A DNA stretch of 64,000 bases from Verrucomicrobiota bacterium (GTDB lineage Bacteria > Verrucomicrobiota > Verrucomicrobiia > Verrucomicrobiales > Verrucomicrobiaceae), in contig JANYCZ010000008.1 in the NCBI GenBank assembly GCA_025360015.1, positions 62,001 to 126,000 on the forward strand. The letters are read 5' to 3'. This document shows positions 56,902 through 64,000 of the stretch, one piece after another. The notes below the pieces were generated by a model that worked only from the letters and a program-made list of their open reading frames with translations, was not told the origin of the DNA and ran no database searches. A program made the translations under genes and the position numbers. Position 1 is the stretch's first letter; each line of letters begins with the position of its first letter.

Positions 56902-57756
56902 ATGAACCGTCGTTTCATCACCCGCCTGCTGCTGCCCCTGCTCGGAGTCGCCGGCCTTGCCGTGCTCCGCGCCCAGGATGCGCCGCAACGCACCCCGGAG
57001 AAGAACCCCGTCCCCGAGGATGTGGTGGGGGATGAGCATGTGCGGGAGGAATACGGGGTGAACCAGTTCACGACGCCGTCCATCCGCAAGCTTTTCGACA
57101 TGCTGAACAACGTGGGCAAGCTGCGTTTTGACGATCTGAAGCGCCCCTTTACGGACAAGACGCCGGCGGACCGCGTGGTGGTGGCGATGGGCCTGGGCAC
57201 GCTGATCGCGGATGGGTTCCTGATCGTGCAATGCGAGCGGGTGGAAGAGATGGAGGCGGTGGGCCGGGCGATGATCAAGTACGGCAAGGCGCTGGGCGCT
57301 GGCAACCGGATGAACAAGCACACGGGCAGCCTGTTTGAGTACAGCCTGAAGGGGAACTGGCAGGACCTGCGGGTGGAACTGGCGAAGACCCAGGCGGACG
57401 TGGAGGCGGAAATGGTGCAGCTGCGGGACGTGGACATCGCGCACCTGATCAGCCTGGGGGGCTGGCTGCGTGCGCTGGAGATCGCGACGAAGAGCATCAG
57501 CGACAACTACGCAGAGGAAAAGACGCGGCAGCTGACGCGCCGTGACATCGCCGAATATTACATGATGAGCCTGGACAGCCTGCACCCGAGCATCATGAAA
57601 AACCCTTCGCTGCAGGAACTGCGCAAAGGACTGGAAGAAATGCTGCCGCTGGTGGATGTGCCGGAAGGCAAGGCGCTGAGCCAGCAGGAAGTGAAGACGC
57701 TGCACCAAAAGGCGTCTTCGCTCTGCCACATCATCACCGACAAGATGAACGGCTGA
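56902..57756 (+). CDS. Secreted protein of unknown function, probable operon start
   Basis: 284 residues. A signal peptide (MNRRFITRLLLPLLGVAGLAVLRAQ, about 1-25) is followed by a mostly helical mature protein. It has a conserved-looking core (FTTPSIRKLFDMLNNVGKLRFDDLKRP, ADRVVVAMGLGTLIADGFLIVQ, GRAMIKYGKALGAGNRM) and a C-terminal helix pair (QELRKGLEEMLPLVDVPEG). No known family is recognised and no enzyme motif is visible. The next gene begins 36 bases downstream, and short gaps continue through the glutaminase gene to 59591, so co-transcription is likely. A periplasmic location is predicted. Confidence 0.8.
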   Translation: MNRRFITRLLLPLLGVAGLAVLRAQDAPQRTPEKNPVPEDVVGDEHVREEYGVNQFTTPSIRKLFDMLNNVGKLRFDDLKRPFTDKTPADRVVVAMGLGTLIADGFLIVQCERVEEMEAVGRAMIKYGKALGAGNRMNKHTGSLFEYSLKGNWQDLRVELAKTQADVEAEMVQLRDVDIAHLISLGGWLRALEIATKSISDNYAEEKTRQLTRRDIAEYYMMSLDSLHPSIMKNPSLQELRKGLEEMLPLVDVPEGKALSQQEVKTLHQKASSLCHIITDKMNG

Positions 57757-57792
57757 GGCCGTTTCGTTTCCCGCTACGTTTAATACAATCTC

Positions 57793-58278
57793 ATGGCCAA
57801 TCTCACTCCGCAACAGCGTCAACTCGTCGAACAATGGGCCGCTGAAGGTGCCAATCTCAATCAAATCCAGGACCGGCTGCGCAGCGAATGCGAGACGACG
57901 CTGACGTACATGGAGACGCGCCTGCTCATCATGGAGCTGGGCGTGAAGATCCAGGACAAGCCGCGTGATGTCCCGCCGGAGGAAACGCCGGTGCCTGCGC
58001 CGGCTGAGGCCGCAGCCGATGGCGAAGTGGCCGTGGCCGATGAGGCTGCTGCTGGCAGCGCCAGCGCCTTGAAGGTGAGTGTGGATGAAGTGCCTGTGGC
58101 TGGTGCCGTGATCAGCGGCAGGGCCAGCTTTAGCGATGGGGTGACGGTGCAGTGGTTCATGGATGAGCAGGGGCGCTTTGGCATGCGTGGCCCCGCCGCA
58201 GGCTACCAGCCGCCAGCCGCCGACATCCCGGTCTTCCAGGCCGAGCTGGACAACATCCTGCAACTGCGCGGCTTCTGA
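57793..58278 (+). CDS. Conserved-looking cytosolic protein of unknown function
   Basis: 161 residues in three parts. An N-terminal helical segment (LTPQQRQLVEQWAAEGANLNQIQDRLRSECE, about 1-55) looks like a small helix-turn-helix or helical-bundle region. An Ala/Glu/Pro linker spans about 57-90. The C-terminal beta segment (LKVSVDEVPVAGAVISGRASFSDGVTVQWFMDEQGRFGM, then a Pro-rich tail) completes it. The 'SGRASFSDGVTVQWFMDEQGRFGM' part reads like a small beta-sheet domain that I do not recognise. The gene lies 36 bases after the secreted protein gene and 40 before the glutaminase, inside the probable operon. No function can be assigned. Confidence 0.75.
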   Translation: MANLTPQQRQLVEQWAAEGANLNQIQDRLRSECETTLTYMETRLLIMELGVKIQDKPRDVPPEETPVPAPAEAAADGEVAVADEAAAGSASALKVSVDEVPVAGAVISGRASFSDGVTVQWFMDEQGRFGMRGPAAGYQPPAADIPVFQAELDNILQLRGF

Positions 58279-58318
58279 GGCTGCTGTTCATTTAACTTAA
58301 ACTTGGAACTCGGTCTCT

Positions 58319-58888
58319 GTGCTCCTCATCATCGACAACTACGACTCCTTTACCTACAACCTCGTGCAGTACTTCGGCGAGATGGGAGCGGTGATGGAAA
58401 TCCGCCGCAACGACCAGATCACGCTGGATGAGATCGAGAAGCTGCGGCCTGACCACATCTGCATTTCGCCCGGCCCCTGCACGCCGAAGGAAGCGGGGAT
58501 CAGCTGCGCGGTGATCGAGCGTTTTGGCAAGTCCACTCCCCTGCTGGGCGTGTGCCTCGGCCATCAGGCCATCGGCCATGTCTTCGGCGGCGAAGTCGTC
58601 CGCGCGGGACGGCTCATGCATGGCAAGACTTCCATTATCAATCACCAGGGGGAGTCCGTCTTCAAAGGCCTGCCGCAGCCGTTTGAGGCCACGCGCTACC
58701 ATTCGCTGCTCGTGAAACGCGACACCCTGCCCGACTGCCTCGCGATCACCGCCACGGCGAGTGATGACGAGTCTGAGATCATGGGCCTGCGCCACAAGGA
58801 ACTGCCCATCCACGGCGTGCAGTTCCATCCTGAGTCCATCTTGACGCAGGAAGGCAAGAAGCTGCTGAAGAATTTTTTGGAGATGTGA
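58319..58888 (+). CDS. pabA: Anthranilate/aminodeoxychorismate synthase glutamine amidotransferase subunit
   Basis: Hydrolyses glutamine and passes ammonia to the chorismate-binding partner (TrpE or PabB) for tryptophan or folate synthesis. 189 residues, the normal length for PabA/TrpG. Class I glutaminase motifs are intact: oxyanion loop ISPGPCTP, nucleophile Cys79 in GVCLGHQ, His170 and Glu172 in FHPES. The start is GTG at 58319 (GTG-CTC-CTC, reading [14 protein letters not shown]); no ATG fits. The partner subunit and other trp or pab genes are absent from the window, so PabA and TrpG cannot be separated; a single amphibolic subunit is common. It is embedded in a run of unknown genes. Confidence 0.93.
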   Translation: MLLIIDNYDSFTYNLVQYFGEMGAVMEIRRNDQITLDEIEKLRPDHICISPGPCTPKEAGISCAVIERFGKSTPLLGVCLGHQAIGHVFGGEVVRAGRLMHGKTSIINHQGESVFKGLPQPFEATRYHSLLVKRDTLPDCLAITATASDDESEIMGLRHKELPIHGVQFHPESILTQEGKKLLKNFLEM

Positions 58889-58906
58889 TGGGGGGGGGCT
58901 GAAGCC

Positions 58907-59338
58907 ATGAACGACGAAGAACATCTCCGCCGTTTCGAGGATCAGTCCCTGCCGCTGGAGGAATGGACCCACCGTGCGCACCTGAAGGTGGCCTACCTGT
59001 ATCTGAACCGTTTCTCCCAGGCCGAGGCGCTGGGGCGGCTGCGCAGGGGCATCCAGGCTTACAATACTGCTCACGGCATTCAGGACACACCCACGGGCGG
59101 ATATCACGAGACGATGACGCAGGTGTGGCTGCAGCTTGTGTACACGACACTGTGCCAGTTCGGCCCGGCGGAAAGCGCCGATGCGTTTTTTGACACCCAG
59201 ACCCAGCTCCGCGACAAGCGGACTCCGCTGCTCTATTATTCACGCGATTGCATCATGTCGGCGGAGGCGAAGCGTTGTTTCGTTGCGCCTGATCTGGCGC
59301 CACTGCCACCGCCTGTGGACAAACCCGTAGATGGGTGA
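58907..59338 (+). CDS. Small conserved protein of unknown function
   Basis: 143 residues, 18 bases after the glutaminase stop. The pattern FEDQSLPLEEWTHRAHLKVAYLYLNRF, LRRGIQAYNTAHGIQDTPTGGYHETMTQVWLQLV, with conserved-looking His, Trp and Glu residues (WTHRAHL, GYHET), recalls a widespread bacterial family of unknown function; the His/Glu set could bind a metal. The C-terminus is a Pro-rich tail (LAPLPPPVDKPVDG) and looks dispensable. Cytosolic. Likely translated with its neighbours in the operon. Confidence 0.8.
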   Translation: MNDEEHLRRFEDQSLPLEEWTHRAHLKVAYLYLNRFSQAEALGRLRRGIQAYNTAHGIQDTPTGGYHETMTQVWLQLVYTTLCQFGPAESADAFFDTQTQLRDKRTPLLYYSRDCIMSAEAKRCFVAPDLAPLPPPVDKPVDG

Positions 59339-59348
59339 ATGCTTTGGC

Positions 59349-59591
59349 ATGAGCATCGAGACCATCCGCAGCTTTCTCTTGGGATGTATTGGCATCAACT
59401 ATGGCATCCTGCTGCTGTGGTTTCTGGCGTTCATGAGCGTGCACGATTTCATGCATCGTCTGCATGCCCGATGGTTTCGCCTGTCGGTGGAGCAGTTCGA
59501 CGCGATCCACTACAGCGGGATGGCGGTGTATAAGATTGGCATCCTGCTGCTGAACCTAGTGCCGTATCTTGCGCTGCGGATGGTGGCATGA
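59349..59591 (+). CDS. DUF6868-like small inner-membrane protein
   Basis: 80 residues from the ATG at 59349. An earlier ATG at 59331 would overlap the preceding gene and add six residues. Two membrane helices are visible: FLLGCIGINYGILLLWFLAFMS and a C-terminal IGILLLNLVPYLALRMV. Between them is an amphipathic loop HDFMHRLHARWFRLSVEQFDAIHYSGMAVYKI. The wording closely matches my recollection of the DUF6868 family (two-helix proteins of unknown function, HxRWF and HY motifs). Last gene of the run starting at 56902. Confidence 0.75.
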   Translation: MSIETIRSFLLGCIGINYGILLLWFLAFMSVHDFMHRLHARWFRLSVEQFDAIHYSGMAVYKIGILLLNLVPYLALRMVA

Positions 59592-59636
59592 GGGGGGGAG
59601 GGGGCAATGTGTCTTGTGGGCAAGCGATGCCCTGTT

Positions 59637-59663
59637 TTAACTGAATGCCATTCGTGACTGGCA
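59637..59663 (+). repeat. Dispersed short repeat, copy 3
   Basis: Begins TTAACTGAATGCCATT and ends TGACTGGCA. It differs from the copy at 43222 at only a handful of positions. It lies in the 148-base gap before the last gene, which otherwise shows nothing. Confidence 0.55.
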
Positions 59664-59739
59664 GGGTGCCTGCAAAATCGGCCTAGCCGTTCGCCTTCTG
59701 CAGGGTAAAATCTGGGGTCTCCTTCCTCCGAGCGACCCC

Positions 59740-62700
59740 ATGAGCCGTGTTCTCAGCCTCCGCCGTGTCTTCTCAGCCTGCCTCTGGGTTGCAGTGCTCA
59801 CAGCGTTGTGGCCTTGCCCGTTGCGGGCTTACACGCAGGCGAACCTGCAAACCGCTTCCGATGGCAGCATCGAGACGATCCCGCTGGAGGCGACTGTGCA
59901 GGAAAGTCCCGCGCAGATACGCATCAAGAGCTATGCGGCGGGGACGTTCACGATTTATCGGAAGGCGCCGAATGTCACGGCATGGGGGGCGCCGGTTGCG
60001 ACGGGTGTGACGCTCGGCATCGAGGGAGTGTGGACGGACAGCGCGGTCACAGCGGGCACTTTGTATGAATATCGTTTCGTGAACTCGGCGGGCACGATCT
60101 ACAGCGGCATTTACCCGACGGGCTACATCCTCACGGGCATCGCGGTGGATCAGACGGTGGCGAAAGGACGCATGGTCATCGTGGTCGCAGCGGACGTCCT
60201 CTCGGGCTTGGCGGCGGAGTATGCGCAATACAAGGCGGACCTCAGCGCGGATGGGTGGACGGTGCATGAGGTGCCGTGCCAGCGTGCGAATGACTACAAC
60301 GGCCTGGGCAATGCAGGCATCGCGACGGTGAAGGTGAATGCGGGCGGCGCGGGCTTTGTGAATGGTGACTACGTGACGCTGACCAATCCGGGCGGGAAAC
60401 GTGCGCTGGGAAAACTGACGGTGGTCGCGGGGGCGGTGACGAGCGTGACGATCCCGGCGGGTGGTGCGGGCGCGGGCTTTGCGGTGAATGATGTGCTGAC
60501 GGCGTCCGGAGGTTCATCGGTCGGAACGGGCGCGAGTCTGACGGCGCACATCGATGGCACGCAGGCGCGGGTGAGCAGTGCCTACCCGGATGCGAACGGC
60601 GCAGGCTATACGAGTGGCGAGACGGTGACTTTGACCGGACAGACGAGCGGCAAGACGGCGCAATGTACGACTTCGGTGTTCAACACGAAGCTCTACGGCT
60701 TCACGGTGGTGAGCAGTCAGACGGGCTTCGTCGTGGGTGAGGTTTTGGTGATGACGGGCAACAGCACAGGCGCGGGCGTGGGGACGATCACGGTGTCTTC
60801 GCTGACGGGCGGGCAACTGCAATACAGCGCGATCCACGCGCCGGGTACCGGCTACGTGCAGGGAGACACCGGTACGCTGACAGGTGCGGCAAGCGGCAGG
60901 ACGGCGCAGGTGACGCTGAATGTGAGCGGTGGTTTTCTCACCGGCGCGGCGCTCGTTTCCTCGCAAACAGGCTTCACACCGGGTGAGACGCTCACGCTCT
61001 CCGGCACGAGTGCGGGTGTGGGCGCGGGGCCATTCATCGGGAATTTCACCGGACCGGTGCAGACCGTGACGGTGAACGCAGGCGGAAGCGGCTATGTGAA
61101 TGGCAATGCCATCACTCTGAGCTATGGTGCGGCCACGGCGCAGGGCGTGCTGAGTGTGACGTCCGGCGTGATCACATCCGTGGCGGTGACGTCGGGCGGC
61201 ACGGGCTTTGCCGAGGGCGGAGGGCTCACGTTGTCGGGCTTGGCGAGCACCGCGACGGGCTACAGCTTCGCGGTGCTGACGGTGGATAATTCCGGCGTGG
61301 GTCGCGCAGTGAACGTGACAGCAAGCGGCTCCGGCTACCGCGACAACGACAGTGTGGCGATCCGAGGAGCGACGAGCAATGCGACCGCCACCGGCTCGAT
61401 CATTGCGCCTGCGGGTGTGGTGAGCGGCGTATCCGGCGTGCTGCCGAATACTTTCACCGTCGGCGAGCCGCTCGTGCTCACACCGGCCTCGGGCGGCACT
61501 GGCGCAGCAGCGACTGTGGGCGCTTCAGCGGAAAATCATCTGCTCATCCGCAGCGCGGTGCAGGCGATTTACAACGCGTATCCCGGCGAGGTGAAAAGCG
61601 TGGCCATGGTCGGCAAGGTGCCGGTGTGCCGCAGTGGCATCAATGATGGCGCGGGCTCGGATGGCCACGGCAACGAAGCGGCGTATGGCGCGGATGCGTT
61701 CTATGCGGACATGGATGGCATCGTCGGCACGGACTGGACTGACACGCAGGACAACATTTCCGGCGCGGCGAGTGTGCTGGGCGATGTGAATCTGCCCGGC
61801 GACAAGCAGTTTGATCAGCAGACGATTTTCCAAGCCGGCAATGGGGCGGTGGAGCTGGGCTTTGGCCGCATGGATCTCTCGCTCGGCATCCAGACGGAGA
61901 CGGAGGCGATGCGCGCTTACTTCAACAAGCTGCACCGCTACAAGATCGCGAGTGCAGACTTCCAGCCGGGGCGGCGCGTGTGCGACCGCCTGTCGTACGC
62001 GAATGAACGGGAGGCCGACCTGCAGGCGATGCCCGGCGTCGTTGGCATGAGCAACATTGAGTTCACCACGACGACCGCCCTGCCCACCGTCGAGAACGGA
62101 CAGGATGCCGACCAGCTCTACAGCACGCAGCACGGGCCGTATCTCTTCTACTTCAAAGGCAGTGGCGGCCCCATCGGCGGAGTCGGCGGGCGCGCAGTGT
62201 TCTGGACGGGGATGCAGAGCCACTGGGGCTACTGGTACCAGGCCGGGCTGGTGAGCAGCGGGGCGAACGACATGCAAAAGCGGCTGGCGGAGGACAGCTT
62301 CACGCTCAGCTTCACCTGGAACATCTGGGGCATGCGCTACATCTACCACCGCATGGGCATGGGGCTGGATGCGGCGGACATGATGAAGCAGAGCATCAAC
62401 AACCAAGGCTGGGGCGCCGGGCCCTACAGCTACAAGTTCAACAACGCCAGCAACGGCGACTACCACGGTGTGCTATACATGAACCACATGGGCGATCCGG
62501 CGCTGCGGCTGTTCATGTTTGAGCCGCCATCCGCGCTGAGTGTGGTCAAAGCGGGAGGCAATCCTGTGCTCACATGGACAGCATCGCCAAACGCCACGGT
62601 AAGCGGCTACCACGTCTATCGTGCGGCAAACGCGGGCGTGCCCTTCACGCGGCTGACCTCCGCGCCCATCGCGGCCACCAGCTACACGGACACGAGCGTG

Positions 62701-64000
62701 ACGACAGGCAGCTATGTTTACATGGTGCGGGCGGTGCGCCTGGAGACCACGGGCGGCGGCACTTTCTACAATGCGAGTCTCGGCGCGGCGCAGGCATTCA
62801 ATCTGGATGCCACACCGTCTGCGGTGGCGATCGCGACCACGACCTTGCCGAACGTGAGCTGGAAGAGCAGCGCAGCGCTCACGCTCAGCGCGCAGGGCGG
62901 GCTGCCGCAGTATGCGTGGAGCCTCGCCTCGGGCACGCTGCCGGCGGGCATGGCGCTCTCGTCCGCCGGCGTGATCAGCGGCACGCCGACGCTGGTGGGC
63001 GTCAGCAGCTTCACCGTGCGCGTCACCGATCAAACCGGGCAGAGCGTGACGCAGACGCTCAGCCTCACGGTGACTTCCAACAGCGCGCTCGTGCTCTATC
63101 CCGAGGCCACGACCTACACGAACAAGGCCGCCGCCACGACGTCCTACGGAGCGGATGAGATCGCGCAGATTTCCGGCACCAGCACGAACGCGTTTGAGAC
63201 CTTCCACCGCTACGATTTGAGCGGTCTGACGCTGAACAACGGCTTCGCGAAGGCCACGCTCTTTCTATACGTCACCAGCGGCAGCGGCATAAACAACTAC
63301 GCGCCCGTGCAGGCGAGCCTCATCGCCGATGCGCAGGACGGCTGGGTGGACAACGGCATCGCGAAACCCTTCAGCGGCTACGCCAGCAACGGAGCGAACA
63401 AGGTGCGGATCAACTGCCCAGCGCACGGCTTCACCACGGGCACGCAAGTGACGATCGCCGGACTGACCGGCACCAGTGCACCGACCGGGCCGTATGCTCT
63501 CACGAATGTGGACGCCGATCATTTTGATCTGCTCACCGTCGCTTACAACGCGGGCTGGACCTACGACCCCGCGCTCGCTTTTGCGACCGTCGTGAGCATG
63601 ACCTACAACACCCGGCCGACGAGCTACAACACGAACGTACCCACGCTCAACGCGACGGGCAGCGACACCCCTGGTACGCTGCTGCAGTTTGATGTGACCA
63701 GCTACGTGCGCGAGACACTGGCCAGTGATCCCGCCAAGAAGATGAGCCTCCGCTTTTTCACGCAGACGCCGCTCACCGTCGTCACCGCTTCGGAGAACGG
63801 CTACGGCGGCTCGCGGCCCTACGTGCTCTTTGAGACCAGCGACGCGCCGAGCATCACAGTGGCAGCGCCGCTCGTAAGCCCCGCCTACGTGTTCACGAAT
63901 TCCAACATCCTGCTCAACACCACCGTCACGCCGCTGCCGGCGCGGGCTGGAGCGCTCACGATGCAGTGGAGCAAGGTCGGCGGCCCCGGTAACGTCACGT
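59740..64000 (+). CDS. Large secreted C25/gingipain-like protein with inserted Gly-rich solenoid, 3' truncated by window edge
   Basis: The frame is open from the ATG at 59740 to the window end (1420 codons). A signal peptide (about 1-30, ending CPLRA) is followed by a small beta domain (about 40-130). Then comes an alpha/beta domain with MVIVVAAD, LAAEYAQYKADLSADGWTVHEV, and, after a 400-residue insertion (about 193-597), LIRSAVQAIYNAYPGEVKSVAMVGKVPV. That is the order of a gingipain-type caspase-like fold, but I cannot place a convincing catalytic His/Cys pair, so peptidase activity is doubtful. It continues with a fibronectin-III-like domain (about 928-1015), one He_PIG Ig-like domain (about 1028-1112), and a DNRLRE/CBM96-like domain (TYTNKAAATTSYGADE... 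FHRYDLSGL, about 1120-1365). It ends in the start of another beta domain. Secreted surface protein; function inferred only. Confidence 0.8.
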   Translation, partial: MSRVLSLRRVFSACLWVAVLTALWPCPLRAYTQANLQTASDGSIETIPLEATVQESPAQIRIKSYAAGTFTIYRKAPNVTAWGAPVATGVTLGIEGVWTDSAVTAGTLYEYRFVNSAGTIYSGIYPTGYILTGIAVDQTVAKGRMVIVVAADVLSGLAAEYAQYKADLSADGWTVHEVPCQRANDYNGLGNAGIATVKVNAGGAGFVNGDYVTLTNPGGKRALGKLTVVAGAVTSVTIPAGGAGAGFAVNDVLTASGGSSVGTGASLTAHIDGTQARVSSAYPDANGAGYTSGETVTLTGQTSGKTAQCTTSVFNTKLYGFTVVSSQTGFVVGEVLVMTGNSTGAGVGTITVSSLTGGQLQYSAIHAPGTGYVQGDTGTLTGAASGRTAQVTLNVSGGFLTGAALVSSQTGFTPGETLTLSGTSAGVGAGPFIGNFTGPVQTVTVNAGGSGYVNGNAITLSYGAATAQGVLSVTSGVITSVAVTSGGTGFAEGGGLTLSGLASTATGYSFAVLTVDNSGVGRAVNVTASGSGYRDNDSVAIRGATSNATATGSIIAPAGVVSGVSGVLPNTFTVGEPLVLTPASGGTGAAATVGASAENHLLIRSAVQAIYNAYPGEVKSVAMVGKVPVCRSGINDGAGSDGHGNEAAYGADAFYADMDGIVGTDWTDTQDNISGAASVLGDVNLPGDKQFDQQTIFQAGNGAVELGFGRMDLSLGIQTETEAMRAYFNKLHRYKIASADFQPGRRVCDRLSYANEREADLQAMPGVVGMSNIEFTTTTALPTVENGQDADQLYSTQHGPYLFYFKGSGGPIGGVGGRAVFWTGMQSHWGYWYQAGLVSSGANDMQKRLAEDSFTLSFTWNIWGMRYIYHRMGMGLDAADMMKQSINNQGWGAGPYSYKFNNASNGDYHGVLYMNHMGDPALRLFMFEPPSALSVVKAGGNPVLTWTASPNATVSGYHVYRAANAGVPFTRLTSAPIAATSYTDTSVTTGSYVYMVRAVRLETTGGGTFYNASLGAAQAFNLDATPSAVAIATTTLPNVSWKSSAALTLSAQGGLPQYAWSLASGTLPAGMALSSAGVISGTPTLVGVSSFTVRVTDQTGQSVTQTLSLTVTSNSALVLYPEATTYTNKAAATTSYGADEIAQISGTSTNAFETFHRYDLSGLTLNNGFAKATLFLYVTSGSGINNYAPVQASLIADAQDGWVDNGIAKPFSGYASNGANKVRINCPAHGFTTGTQVTIAGLTGTSAPTGPYALTNVDADHFDLLTVAYNAGWTYDPALAFATVVSMTYNTRPTSYNTNVPTLNATGSDTPGTLLQFDVTSYVRETLASDPAKKMSLRFFTQTPLTVVTASENGYGGSRPYVLFETSDAPSITVAAPLVSPAYVFTNSNILLNTTVTPLPARAGALTMQWSKVGGPGNVT
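60310..61525 (+). repeat. Gly-rich solenoid-like repeats inserted in the C25-like domain
   Basis: About 12 imperfect repeats of roughly 30-40 residues follow the pattern GGxGYxxGxxVTLTG..S......V....G.ITSV.V. Examples are AGGAGFVNGDYVTLT, NGAGYTSGETVTLTG, SQTGFTPGETLTLSG and GGSGYVNGNAITLSYG. The alternation suggests stacked beta-turns. The block starts right after one helix of the alpha/beta fold and ends just before the next. Confidence 0.65.

Noticed and set aside
56578..58263. Minus-strand frame of 561 codons over the genes at 56902-58278
   Set aside because: It is antisense to two well-formed genes and is His/Arg/Leu-rich; the plus-strand genes have a signal peptide, close spacing and coherent sequence.
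61525..62466. Minus-strand frame of 313 codons over the C25-like gene
   Set aside because: Antisense shadow; the plus-strand frame is continuous and carries recognisable domains.

Overview
The window reads as a chromosome segment of a GC-rich verrucomicrobial bacterium, most likely in or near Verrucomicrobiaceae/Prosthecobacter. The basis is a cluster of features I associate with that group: very large secreted beta-repeat proteins, a characteristic C-terminal 'YKVERSDTL / YYLEGSNDLSTW' type tail, a C-terminal module resembling TIGR02597, Gln/Ala-rich coiled-coil proteins, and weak or absent Shine-Dalgarno sites. No marker gene in the window fixes the genus.

Layout. Positions 2-1852 hold the 3' end of a Gln/Ala-rich coiled-coil protein. 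A secreted subtilase (2134-6003), a spermidine-synthase-like methyltransferase (6214-6885) and an L,D-transpeptidase lipoprotein (6896-7522, minus) follow. Half of the window (7587-40268, minus) is a single uninterrupted gene for a secreted protein of 10,893 residues. It is built from about 50 Ig-like (He_PIG-type) repeats and about 24 SdrD_B-type repeats, interrupted by GEVED, propeller-like, PA14 and LamG-like modules. Divergent from it is argG (40457-41689) with a clear hairpin terminator.

Positions 41800-44076 are a patchwork: a zinc-ribbon protein, a tRNA 3'-half remnant, an orphan DUF3037 gene, a YCII-family gene, and two of three copies of a short dispersed repeat. Then come a SET-domain protein with a histone-H1-like tail (minus), a PpiD/SurA-like membrane chaperone, a TPR protein and an SDR oxidoreductase. 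Positions 48040-56025 are a four-gene overlapping Rhs operon: two small secreted proteins, a 2018-residue Rhs protein with a degenerate transglutaminase-like N-terminal domain and a C-terminal PD-(D/E)XK-like toxin tip, and a probable immunity gene. A signal-peptide-bearing methyltransferase (minus) is followed by a tight plus-strand run of two unknown proteins, a pabA/trpG glutaminase, another unknown and a DUF6868-like membrane protein. The window ends inside a large secreted protein with a gingipain-like (C25-like) fold split by a long Gly-rich solenoid-like insertion.

How the genes fit together. The secreted giants (subtilase, 1.1-MDa protein, Rhs protein, C25-like protein) point to heavy investment in the cell surface, adhesion and competition. 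The transpeptidase and PpiD-like chaperone belong to envelope maintenance. argG, pabA/trpG and the SDR enzyme are metabolic housekeeping. The best candidates for something undescribed are the giant gene with its recent higher-order duplication, the Rhs operon with its pseudo-transglutaminase and toxin/immunity pair, and the C25-like protein with its inserted solenoid. All family assignments are from reading motifs; no database search was run.
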